From an uncultured Myxococcales bacterium (GTDB lineage Bacteria; Myxococcota_A; UBA9042; DTJE01): DNA of 64,000 bases. The notes under the pieces were generated by a model, which worked only from the letters and a program-made list of their open reading frames with translations, was not told where the DNA came from and ran no database searches. The DNA is taken from positions 1-64,000 of the forward strand of contig CAINDP010000075.1 of NCBI GenBank assembly GCA_903847405.1, in the 5' to 3' direction. How positions within the stretch are numbered: the stretch's first letter is position 1; every line of letters begins with the position of its first letter. Made by a program: the position numbers and the translations under genes. Positions 54,080-62,587 of this stretch are shown here, piece by piece.

Positions 54080-55228
54080 ATGATGCGCACGTCCGCCGCG
54101 ACGCTCCTGCTTGCACTGCTGGTTCCCGCCTCGCTGCTGGCCCAGGTCCCGCCCGCACCCCCGGCGATGCCTGCCGGCTCCCAGGGCGTCGACACCTCCT
54201 TCGCCCCGGCCTGGGGATTCCTGGCCTACGACAATGATTCCTTCGCGTTGACGCCCAGCGATTTCGGCCAGTGCCTGGCGCCTGCAGGGGGCGCGCTGGT
54301 GTACTGCGGCGTCAAGAGCGGCCACCTGATCGCCTTCCAGGCCGCGGACGGCCGCGTCGCGTGGGAGTTCAAGACCCGCGGCGCCGTCCGCAGCAAGCCG
54401 GCGATGGTCGGCCCCAACCTGTTCGTCGCCTCGTCCGACGGCTGCATGTACCGGCTGGACGCCACGACGGGCAAGGCCACCTGGGACAAGCCGTTCTGCG
54501 CCGACGCCGCCTTCTACGGCGACCTGGCCACCTGGCAGGGGCTGGTCTTCGCGGCCAACACGATCGACAAGGTCTATGCCATCGACTCAACCACCGGCAC
54601 CTTCAAGTGGGAAGCGCATCGGGAACGCCCCCGGCTGATGAGCGCCGAAGGCGTGGCCTCCCCGACCGTCGTGGGGGACCGGGTGCTGGCCGGCTTTTCC
54701 GACGGCGCGCTGATGGCGCTGGATGCCGCAACGGGCAAGGTCCTGTGGGAGTCGGACCTTTCGGCCGACGTCCGCGGCGCGACCGACGTCGACACGACCG
54801 CGGTGGTCGCCGACGGCGTGGTCTACTCCTCGGCCTTCGGCGAGGGGCCGGCCGCGCTGCGCCTGTCCGACGGCGAGCGCCTCTGGCGGGCCCGCGAGTT
54901 CGGACCCAGCCGTCCCCTCGTGATGGGCGACCTGCTGATCACCGGCACGGCGGACGGGACCGTGGTGGCCCTGCGACGGGCCGACGGAACGATGAAGTGG
55001 CGCACGCGCCTGGCCACGACGGCCGCCTGGTCGCCGGTGGCGGTGGCCGACGCGATCGTGGTCGGCGGCGACCGCGGCCTGTGGCTGCTGCGCACGTCAG
55101 ACGGCGCCCCCATGGTCCGCCTGTCCATGATCCATGGCGCCCGGGGCACCCCCGAGGTCGCGGGTCGACGCATTTTCTTCGTGGGTGGCGGCGGCACCGT
55201 GAACGCGGTGGACGTCCTGGCTCCCTGA
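54080..55228 (+). CDS. BamB-like PQQ-type beta-propeller protein
   Basis: A 382-residue secreted protein with a signal peptide (cut near SLLA-QV) and six to seven PQQ-like propeller blades, each with a variant of DAATGKVLWE. BamB supports outer-membrane protein assembly. The signal peptide lacks the lipobox Cys of E. coli BamB, so it may be a soluble periplasmic protein. It follows the YfgM-like gene by 20 bp, as in enterobacteria. A different PQQ-propeller function is possible. Confidence 0.75.
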   Translation: MMRTSAATLLLALLVPASLLAQVPPAPPAMPAGSQGVDTSFAPAWGFLAYDNDSFALTPSDFGQCLAPAGGALVYCGVKSGHLIAFQAADGRVAWEFKTRGAVRSKPAMVGPNLFVASSDGCMYRLDATTGKATWDKPFCADAAFYGDLATWQGLVFAANTIDKVYAIDSTTGTFKWEAHRERPRLMSAEGVASPTVVGDRVLAGFSDGALMALDAATGKVLWESDLSADVRGATDVDTTAVVADGVVYSSAFGEGPAALRLSDGERLWRAREFGPSRPLVMGDLLITGTADGTVVALRRADGTMKWRTRLATTAAWSPVAVADAIVVGGDRGLWLLRTSDGAPMVRLSMIHGARGTPEVAGRRIFFVGGGGTVNAVDVLAP

Positions 55229-55255
55229 CAGTTCCCTCGACTACGGAGGACGCGA

Positions 55256-56725
55256 ATGAATCGCTGGGTTGGCAGGCTGGTGGCCCTGGTCGCGTTCGCG
55301 ACGATCTTCGGCGTGGCCGCGTGCGGCGGATCCAAGGGCAAGACCGACACGGGCGACCCGGCGGACGTGACCGTGCTGGTGGACGGCGTCGATCCCAGCG
55401 ACCTGGCCGACGGGGCCACGACCCGGGACCCGGGGACGCCCCACGAGTGCGAAACCGACCAGAACTGCATCGACACGAAGGGCGCCACCTTCGCCTGCAA
55501 CTGCGAGTTCAAGTGCATCGAGGTGCCCGACGCCAAGACCGCCAACGGCTGCCGCGAGGACAAGAACTGCGGCTCCGAAGCCTATTGCGAGGAGTGCACC
55601 AAGACCTGCAGCCCGCTGCTGCCCGCCTGTGCGTCCTGCGTTTCGGACCGGCAGTGCACGGGCCAGATGTCCCACTGCGTGGACACGATCACGGTCGCCG
55701 GCCTGACGACGACGCTGCCCGGCAAGGTCTGCGCCCCGTGGTGCCCCCTGAGCACCGGCGCCTGCGCGGTCCAGGGTTCGATTCCCGGTTCCTACATGTG
55801 CGCCCAGTTGGGGGACGACACCAAGAACGGCGTCTGCATCCCCGGGAACATGAACTGCGGCGGGCTGCAGGTGCGCTGCGAGTCGGACGCCGACTGCGGC
55901 CAGGAAGAAAAGTGCTGGCTGGACCTGCACAAGTGCGGCTGCCGCGACGCCCTGTCCTGCGGCTTCGGCGAAGCCTGCCTGCCCACCACGCACAACTGCG
56001 TGGACGGCTGCACCGCCGACACCGAGTGCGGGTCGCAGAAGGTCTGCAACGCCGGACTGTGCCAGGACGCCTGCACGGGCACCCTGGCCGACAAGAACGT
56101 CGTGGGTTGCGACGACCCGGTGCCCATGGAAGACAAGGAGTGGGACTGCGTCAAGGGCCACTGCTCCGTGCCGGGCATGTGCTTTTCGGCCATCGACTGC
56201 CGCGATCCGGAAACCTATTGCGACGCCACGACGCGGACCTGCATCGCGGGCTGCCTGATCGACTACGACTGCAAGCAGGCCGCGAAGCTGTGCGACACGA
56301 CCGCCAACGTGTGCATCGACCGCGGTTGCGACGCGAACTACTGGTGCAGTTGCGGCCAGGTCTGCAACCTCGGCGAATCGAAGTGCGAAACGGCCGTGGG
56401 CAAGTACTGCGACGTGTGCGACCAGCAGGCCGACGACCCCTGCGGCGACAAGAACACGCTGTGCATCGGGTTCAAGGATCCGAAGACCGACGAGGACAAG
56501 GGTTCCTACTGCATGCCGCCGTGCAGCACGGACACCAAGAACCCCTGCCCCCAGGGCTGGCAGTGCCAGGACGTCCAGGACCAGAACGGCGCGTCCCAGG
56601 GCAAGAAGTGCATCCGGTTCTGCTACCAGAAGGTCGCGGGCGGCTGCGCGATGGGCGACGCTCCGGACCCGGTGGTCGGCGACGCGACACCCGGCGAGGA
56701 CACGGCGTCGGTCGGCGATCCGTGA
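55256..56725 (+). CDS. Cys-rich surface lipoprotein
   Basis: A 489-residue lipoprotein with lipobox VAAC, a short Asp/Thr-rich spacer and then dozens of Cys in EGF-like modules (such as CESDADCGQEEKC and CTADTECGSQKVC). The spacing DxDCxxxxxC recurs about ten times, as in Myxococcota lipoproteins. Function is unknown; binding or adhesion is plausible. It is separated from the BamB-like gene by 27 bp with a GGAGG. Similar Cys modules are in the MopE-like protein of this window. Confidence 0.82.
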   Translation: MNRWVGRLVALVAFATIFGVAACGGSKGKTDTGDPADVTVLVDGVDPSDLADGATTRDPGTPHECETDQNCIDTKGATFACNCEFKCIEVPDAKTANGCREDKNCGSEAYCEECTKTCSPLLPACASCVSDRQCTGQMSHCVDTITVAGLTTTLPGKVCAPWCPLSTGACAVQGSIPGSYMCAQLGDDTKNGVCIPGNMNCGGLQVRCESDADCGQEEKCWLDLHKCGCRDALSCGFGEACLPTTHNCVDGCTADTECGSQKVCNAGLCQDACTGTLADKNVVGCDDPVPMEDKEWDCVKGHCSVPGMCFSAIDCRDPETYCDATTRTCIAGCLIDYDCKQAAKLCDTTANVCIDRGCDANYWCSCGQVCNLGESKCETAVGKYCDVCDQQADDPCGDKNTLCIGFKDPKTDEDKGSYCMPPCSTDTKNPCPQGWQCQDVQDQNGASQGKKCIRFCYQKVAGGCAMGDAPDPVVGDATPGEDTASVGDP

Positions 56726-56770
56726 CCGGGGATCGGGAACCCTGACGCACGTCTTCCAGCGCCCCGCCTT

Positions 56771-57412
56771 CTAGCGACCGCCCTTCTTCCCTTCCCCCAC
56801 CCACGTCGTTTCGACCACCACGGTGTACGGGCCGCACTGCAACCGGTGCGGGCCGTCGGCCGGGGGCCAGGCCAGGCGGATCCGGCAATGGACCCGGCGG
56901 GCGCCGGACGGGAACGGGGACGGGCCGGTCAGCCCGGCGTCGATCGCGCGCCCCGGCGATTCCCCGGGGTCGGTGAGGGTCCCGGTGCCATAGTCCGACA
57001 CCAGGTCGGGCATCGCGGAAGCGAGGGCCGCGTCCTGCTCGCGAAGGCTGCGCGAACGGCGGGCCGGACGGGGGGACGAACGGTCGTGCCGGCTGGAGAC
57101 GACCGAATCGACGGACACGACGTCGAACACCAGGGGGTGGTCCTTCGCGGTGTAGGCCCGCAGGCGGACCGGCCAGGACGCCGGCGCGACGGCCGTTGCA
57201 GGCGAGTGCCACAGGGCGCGCTGGCCGATGGACACGGTCACCGAAAGACGGCGGTCCAGGGGGGTTCCGGGCGCTTCCAGGCGCACCGGGCCGACCCGCA
57301 CCGACCCGGCGGTTTCCCCGGCCCGGGCGGGCGAGGCCAGGACGGCCAGGACCAGGGCCAGGATCAGGACCCGTGGCGCCGGGCCGAGGATCGGGGGATT
57401 GGCGATCCGCAA
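56771..57412 (-). CDS. Predicted secreted protein of unknown function, TTG start
   Basis: About 213 residues with an N-terminal signal peptide (APRVLILALVLAVLAS, cut after ARA-GE). The mature part is beta-rich and ends with a Cys (LQCGPYTVVVETTWVGEG). No family recognised. The start is TTG at 57412, with AAGGAG seven bases upstream; no ATG is available. The downstream gene on the plus strand starts 108 bp away, divergently. Confidence 0.6.
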   Translation of the reverse strand: MRIANPPILGPAPRVLILALVLAVLASPARAGETAGSVRVGPVRLEAPGTPLDRRLSVTVSIGQRALWHSPATAVAPASWPVRLRAYTAKDHPLVFDVVSVDSVVSSRHDRSSPRPARRSRSLREQDAALASAMPDLVSDYGTGTLTDPGESPGRAIDAGLTGPSPFPSGARRVHCRIRLAWPPADGPHRLQCGPYTVVVETTWVGEGKKGGR

Positions 57413-57520
57413 GGGCGGGCTCCTTCCGTTCGCGGGGATCCTACTGCCGGCGCCCGTCAACCCGCAATCCATCCGGCAGCGACCGTGGTAGGATCCCGCG
57501 CCCCCGAACGGAGCCGCTCC

Positions 57521-58087
57521 ATGACGCGAACCTGCTTCCTGCGAACGATCCTTGTGGTACTGGCGGCGCTGTCGTTCGGGGCCTGCGCGGGCGCCGACTG
57601 CTCGAAGGGGAAGGACTACTGCGAGGGCAACGTCGCCTGGGCATGCGTCGGTGGCGGCGACCAGGGTGCCTTGAAATGGCAGACCAGCACATGCGGGGAG
57701 GACGCGGAGTGCAAGAACGGCGTCTGCTTTTCGAAACCCGTGCTCGCCTGCCCGCCCGAGCGGATCGGAACGTGGGGATGCCACTTGCAGAGCACCTACC
57801 CGGGACTGTGTACCGAGGCCGGCTACTGGGCCTGGGATCTCGATCGCAACTGCGATCTGCCGGACTTCCAGTGCAATGCGCACGTGGTCAAACAGGACGG
57901 CGTCGATGCGTGGATGGCGGACTGCGTGATGATGTCCATCTGCTCCCTGGGCGCCTCGGCCCCGGCCCCGTCCTGCCACAACGACGTCCTGACCGTCTGC
58001 ACGGCCCTGAACTACCAGACCCTGGTGAAGGACTGCGCCGCCGAGGGGAAGGTCTGCCTCCAGGGCGAGTGCTCGGCCGTCCAGTGA
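57521..58087 (+). CDS. Small Cys-rich lipoprotein
   Basis: A 188-residue lipoprotein with lipobox FGAC (Cys near residue 22) and 16 or so Cys in pairs (CSKGKDYCEGNVAWACVG; CKNGVC; CLQGEC). The style matches the 489-residue lipoprotein 1 kb to the left. GGAG precedes the ATG. Function unknown. Confidence 0.75.
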   Translation: MTRTCFLRTILVVLAALSFGACAGADCSKGKDYCEGNVAWACVGGGDQGALKWQTSTCGEDAECKNGVCFSKPVLACPPERIGTWGCHLQSTYPGLCTEAGYWAWDLDRNCDLPDFQCNAHVVKQDGVDAWMADCVMMSICSLGASAPAPSCHNDVLTVCTALNYQTLVKDCAAEGKVCLQGECSAVQ

Positions 58088-58134
58088 CGGGGACGCGAAG
58101 CGCGTGTCGGGAGCCGCCCGGGCGGGTGCGATCG

Positions 58135-58164
58135 TTGCGCCGGGGGGGGCTGGGCCGCTAGACT
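58135..58164 (+). promoter_or_regulatory. Candidate sigma-70 promoter for the AsmA-like operon
   Basis: TTGCGC and TAGACT with an 18-bp spacer, about 53 bp before the AsmA-like ATG. Confidence 0.45.
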
Positions 58165-58217
58165 AGCGCTGGCGGCCTTGCGGTCGGCACCCGGATGTTT
58201 CCCTTTCGGACGGATGG

Positions 58218-61200
58218 ATGGCGAACGATTCTGCCAGCGCAGGGACACCCGTCAGGCGCCGATCCCACCGGCTCGCAGGCGGTCTGGTCATCGCGGCCGC
58301 AGCCCTTCTGCTGGCGGTGCTGGTCACGGTCGGCGCCGCCGCATGGGTCCTGGCGCACCTGGATCATCCGGACGTGAAGGCCCGATGGGTCGCGGCCGTG
58401 CACGATGCCACGGGCCTGGACGTCGACGTCGACTCCCTGTCCGTCACGCTGGCCGGGCGGGTGGCGCTGACCGGCCTCCGCATCGCCCAACCGCCTCCCC
58501 AACGCCCCTTCGCCCCGACCCTGGCGGTCGTCGAGGCCTTCGAGGCGGGTGTGGACGTGCCCGAATTGTTCGCAGGCCGCCTGCGCCTGGACCCGATCGC
58601 GATTCGTGGCGTGTCGGTGACGGTCGTGACGGACGCCTCCGGCCGGACGTCCTTCGACGACCTGGTGCCCGCCGCCGCACCGGCCCCGGCCCCCGCCGGT
58701 CCGCCCTCCGCACCTGTCCCCCGGTCCCGGCTCCTCGAGGTCGAAGGCCTGGACCTGGAGGTCACGTCGTTCGCGCTCCGGGAGGTCCACCTGGCGCAGG
58801 TCCTGACCCGCGACGGGACGCTGGTCGCGACCCGGACGGTCGAGGGCCTGTCCCTGGATGCCGCGGTCCGGATCGCCGGGGGGTGCCTGGACGCGACGGT
58901 GGACCTGTCCTCCCCCGACGACGGTACGCGCCTGACCCTCCGTCCCACGAATACCTCCGGCGCCGATGCGTCCCAGACCGGCGCCCGGGTCCGCCTTCGG
59001 ATGTCGGCATCCGTGCGCGAGTCCCGGGAAGCCCGCCTGACCGTGGAGGCCGACCTGCTGGAACAGTCCTTCGACACCCGGTTGCCTGCCGCATCCCCCG
59101 GCCTGCGGGCCGAGGCGACCGCCACCTTCGACCCGTCGGCCGGCGAGATCCGCGCGCACCTGGTCCGCCTGGACGCGGTCGGCGGCGCCGTGACGGCCTC
59201 GGGACGCGCGACCGTTCCCGACGCGAACCGGGATGGCGTGACGGCGGTCGTGGAGGAGGCGCGGGTCGAGGCCCGCACGGAAGGGATCGTGGAAATCCTC
59301 CGGGCGTTCGTCCCCGGGATGAACGCGGCCGACGGCACCCTGTCGGCGGACGTGTCGGGGATGGCCCTGCTGGATCGCGCCCCGGGCGTGGCGCTCCGGG
59401 GGCCGGCATCGGTCCGCGTGGCCCTGTCGCAGGGGTCCTTCGACCGGGAGGGCCTGCGCGCCGAGGGTTCCGGCATCGAGGGGCGACTGGATGCGAGCCT
59501 GGGACCGGACGGCGTCATGACGTCGGATCTGCGCCTGGCCGCGAAGGCCCTGGGGGCCCGGGTCGGAACGTCGCAGTTCGACGCGGGTGGACTGTCCGTC
59601 GAGGGGCACGTCGGCGACGTCCCCCTGTGGAATGCCCTGTCCGGCAGTCCCATCGGCCGGGTCCACCTGACGGTTTCGGCGACGTCCCTGGACGCCCGCA
59701 CGGCCGAGGCGGCGGTCGCGATGGTCCGGCCCTCGGCCGTCGTCGACGCCCGCCGCGGTGCGGACGGCCGTGTCGGGGCCCGCCTGGACCTGCCGCTGGA
59801 ACGACTGTCGGTACGCCTGGCGGACGGCCGCGGACTGGGCCCCGTGGGACCGACCCGCCTCACGGCCTCCACCGAGGACCTGTCCGTGATCGGCAATGAC
59901 CCGTGGGCCTGGACCGGCAGCGCGAACCTCCTGGCCGCCCTGCCCGGCGTGCGCGTGGACGCGTCGGCACGCAAGCCGTCCGATGTCGTGTCCTGGAACG
60001 TGGCCCTGGACGGCGTGCTGCCCGGTGCGTTCGCCGGCCTCCTGCCGTCGTCGGCGCACCGGATGCTGGAGGGGTCGGGCCCCGCGGTCGTTTTGAAGGC
60101 CTCGGGCAGCGCCTCCCGCGGCGACGGCAAGGGCCTGCCCACGGTGTCCGCCACGGCGTCGCTCGATGTCACGCGCCTGGGGCTCAGGCCCCCGGGACAC
60201 CGCCTGATCCTTCCGTCCACCCGGATCCGCCTGGACCTGTCCGGGACGCGCCCCGAACCGGAACTGAACGCCAGCCTGACGCTGGAACGGGCGCAACTGG
60301 ACGGCCGCGCGCTGCCCGACCGGGTGGTCGTGACGGCAACCTCCCGGGGAACCTCCGGAGGCCGTTCGGCACGGGTCACGCTGGTGGCCGACACGGGCTT
60401 GCGGCCGACGGCGTCCCCCGTCCTCGACGCCCGCCTGGACGCCGACTGGCGACGGGCCCCGCGGCGCCTGGAATGGACCCTCCACGGCGCCCTGCGCCGG
60501 GTCGCCAGCCTCCGGGACTCCCTCCCGGCCGACCTGGCGGCGCGCGTGGCCGGCATCGAGTGCGAGGAAGTTTCGCTGGACGGCAAGGGCCGGCTGGACG
60601 GCCTGCGGGTCGGGGTGGCGGGCCTGCCCGCGCTGCCGGCCGACCTGGTCCAATCCCTGAGGGGCGATGCGGCCCTGGCGTTCCTGCTGAAGGGCCTGAA
60701 GGTCACGTCCGGCGAGATCCGCGTGGACGTCCCGGAACTGGGCGTGACGTCCCGCATCGACGCCCGCGAGGCAGAGGTCGAGGCTTCCCTGGTCCTGGCC
60801 CAGCCCTCCCTGGCCGTGAAGTCCGGCACCCAGGCCTTCGCCGCCTCCACGATCGCCGCCGAGGCCCGGGTTCGCCTGCCCCGCGATCAGGGCTTCCGGC
60901 AGGCCACGGTGTCCCTGTCGGCCTCCGTCGCCGAGGCGTCCCAGGACCTCTGGGCGCCCTACCCCGTCAAGGGGCTGGCGCTGTCCGCCCGGGCCGACGT
61001 GTCCCCCGGTGTCCTGCGTCTGGACAAACTGGTCCTGGATCACCCGGGCGGCGGGACGCGCCTGGAACTGTCGGCCGATGCCGAGGCCGCCTCATCGGGC
61101 AACACCGGGGCCGGCGACGCGGGCGGAACCCTGCGCCCCCGCTCGCTGCGGATCGAAGGCTCCCTGGACCAGGATCTGGGGGCCATCAACGGCGCCCCCG

Positions 61201-62036
61201 ACACCTTCCACGGCAAGGGGCGAATCCGGGTGCCCTTCCGGATCGAATCGGGCAACGGCAACCGGCTGAACGTGCTGGCCTCCGTGGAATCCACGGACGT
61301 TTCCGTGGAGATCCCCGGCGCGGGATTCGCCCTGGTCGGCGCCCGCGGACGCATGCCCGTGTCCGAGGAAATCGAGTTCAGCCCCGAGGGCAGGCTGTCC
61401 ATCGTCCAGGGCCCCGGCGGGAGCCCCTGGTCCCGCGTGCGGTTCCACGACATGAACCCCTACCTGAAGGGCGGCTGGTTCGCGACGGACCGCGTGACGT
61501 GGGGACGCGTCGAGGCCGGCCCCCTGGCGGGCAACCTGCGGCTGGACCGGACCGTCCTGGCCCTGGACCAGATGCAGGCCACCTGGCGCGGCGGAACCGT
61601 GACCGGGCAGGTCGTCGTCGAACGCGGGTCCGACGACACGCGGGCCTGGTTCAAGGGCGACGTGACCGGCGTCGAGGCCGGGTCCGACGGGGAAAGCCTG
61701 GACGCCAATGCCGCGTTGCGGGTGTCGCTGCGCCACCTGGAGGTGGACGGGCGGGTGCAGTTGATCCGCCTGGGCCGCCGGCACCTTCGCAGCCTGCTGG
61801 ACCTGTGGGACCCGACCCTGGAAAACGTGTCGGCGAACCGCATCCGCAAGGTGCTGGTCGTCGGGTATCCCAGGTCGGCCCGCGTTCGCCTGGACGGAGG
61901 CTTCCTGTCGGCCCGCGTGGAACTGGGCGGCATCGCGTCCGTGATCCGCATCGACGAGATCCGGGGCATCCCGGTGGGGCCGCTGATCCGGCGGTTCGTG
62001 GGCGGGATGGTCCCGGTTGCTGGAGGGTTGCCGTGA
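58218..62036 (+). CDS. AsmA/TamB-like (DUF748-type) membrane-tethered protein
   Basis: A 1272-residue protein with a basic N-terminus, one membrane helix (about 24-46) and a very long periplasmic domain. The start of that domain, with VKARWVAAVHDATGLDVDVDSL, is the AsmA N-terminal pattern. It continues with repeated beta-strand segments (LDLSGTRPEPELNASLTLER and similar) typical of the AsmA-like superfamily of bridge-like lipid-transport proteins. Members carry phospholipids between inner and outer membranes. A lipoprotein gene overlaps its stop. The start could also be an upstream in-frame codon, but no better one is seen. Confidence 0.83.
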   Translation: MANDSASAGTPVRRRSHRLAGGLVIAAAALLLAVLVTVGAAAWVLAHLDHPDVKARWVAAVHDATGLDVDVDSLSVTLAGRVALTGLRIAQPPPQRPFAPTLAVVEAFEAGVDVPELFAGRLRLDPIAIRGVSVTVVTDASGRTSFDDLVPAAAPAPAPAGPPSAPVPRSRLLEVEGLDLEVTSFALREVHLAQVLTRDGTLVATRTVEGLSLDAAVRIAGGCLDATVDLSSPDDGTRLTLRPTNTSGADASQTGARVRLRMSASVRESREARLTVEADLLEQSFDTRLPAASPGLRAEATATFDPSAGEIRAHLVRLDAVGGAVTASGRATVPDANRDGVTAVVEEARVEARTEGIVEILRAFVPGMNAADGTLSADVSGMALLDRAPGVALRGPASVRVALSQGSFDREGLRAEGSGIEGRLDASLGPDGVMTSDLRLAAKALGARVGTSQFDAGGLSVEGHVGDVPLWNALSGSPIGRVHLTVSATSLDARTAEAAVAMVRPSAVVDARRGADGRVGARLDLPLERLSVRLADGRGLGPVGPTRLTASTEDLSVIGNDPWAWTGSANLLAALPGVRVDASARKPSDVVSWNVALDGVLPGAFAGLLPSSAHRMLEGSGPAVVLKASGSASRGDGKGLPTVSATASLDVTRLGLRPPGHRLILPSTRIRLDLSGTRPEPELNASLTLERAQLDGRALPDRVVVTATSRGTSGGRSARVTLVADTGLRPTASPVLDARLDADWRRAPRRLEWTLHGALRRVASLRDSLPADLAARVAGIECEEVSLDGKGRLDGLRVGVAGLPALPADLVQSLRGDAALAFLLKGLKVTSGEIRVDVPELGVTSRIDAREAEVEASLVLAQPSLAVKSGTQAFAASTIAAEARVRLPRDQGFRQATVSLSASVAEASQDLWAPYPVKGLALSARADVSPGVLRLDKLVLDHPGGGTRLELSADAEAASSGNTGAGDAGGTLRPRSLRIEGSLDQDLGAINGAPDTFHGKGRIRVPFRIESGNGNRLNVLASVESTDVSVEIPGAGFALVGARGRMPVSEEIEFSPEGRLSIVQGPGGSPWSRVRFHDMNPYLKGGWFATDRVTWGRVEAGPLAGNLRLDRTVLALDQMQATWRGGTVTGQVVVERGSDDTRAWFKGDVTGVEAGSDGESLDANAALRVSLRHLEVDGRVQLIRLGRRHLRSLLDLWDPTLENVSANRIRKVLVVGYPRSARVRLDGGFLSARVELGGIASVIRIDEIRGIPVGPLIRRFVGGMVPVAGGLP

Positions 62037-62587
62037 GAAGGATCGTGCTGGCACTGGCCCTGGCGGGCGCGGGATGCATTTCGGTCCCGTCGGTGGTCGT
62101 CGTTGACCGCAAGACCGCCCTGGAGATGCAGGCCGCCGGCGAATACGCGCCGTCCGCGGCCGCGTCCACGGGCAACGGCATGTCCCCGGGCGCCACGGCG
62201 CTGTCCCGGGCGACCCTCCTGGAGGCGGGCGCCGAATCGAGGGCCGGGTTCGACGGCCTGACCGAGCCGTGGACGGTGTTCCGCACCGACGCCGACGCCA
62301 CCGACGAACTGATGACGCGCAAGTGCCTGGGGGAATCCCGGGATGCAACGATCGTCGAGCGGCGCGAAACGTGCCTCGGCGAGGTGGACGCGGCCGTCGT
62401 CGCCGGGCTGGTCCAGCGGGCGAACCGGGCCCGCGAGCAGGTGTGGCGCTGGCTGGCCGCGAAGGCCCCGGGCAGGGACGAGACCGCGGTCCGCGCCGCA
62501 TGGCGGTCGATCCGCCTGGACGAGGTCCCCTGCGGCGCCCCGGTCCAGGCCGGCGACGGGCGCTGGGAGTCCAAGGCATGCCCATGA
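62033..62587 (+). CDS. Small lipoprotein coupled to the AsmA-like gene
   Basis: A 184-residue lipoprotein with lipobox AGC (MRRIVLALALAGAGC). The start is GTG overlapping the stop of the AsmA-like gene (GTGA), with GGAGGG upstream. Residue pattern VVVVDRKTALEMQAAGEY resembles DUF1318-like lipoproteins (as in YdbL/YnbE/YdbH operons), in which YdbH is also AsmA-like. That makes it a YnbE/YdbL-type partner by context. The match is suggestive, not proven. Confidence 0.75.
   Translation: MRRIVLALALAGAGCISVPSVVVVDRKTALEMQAAGEYAPSAAASTGNGMSPGATALSRATLLEAGAESRAGFDGLTEPWTVFRTDADATDELMTRKCLGESRDATIVERRETCLGEVDAAVVAGLVQRANRAREQVWRWLAAKAPGRDETAVRAAWRSIRLDEVPCGAPVQAGDGRWESKACP

Noticed and set aside
58364-60850. 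A long Ser/Arg-rich minus-strand frame opposite the AsmA-like gene
   Set aside because: Composition is that of the antisense of a Leu/Asp/Val-rich gene, with no start signal or domain.
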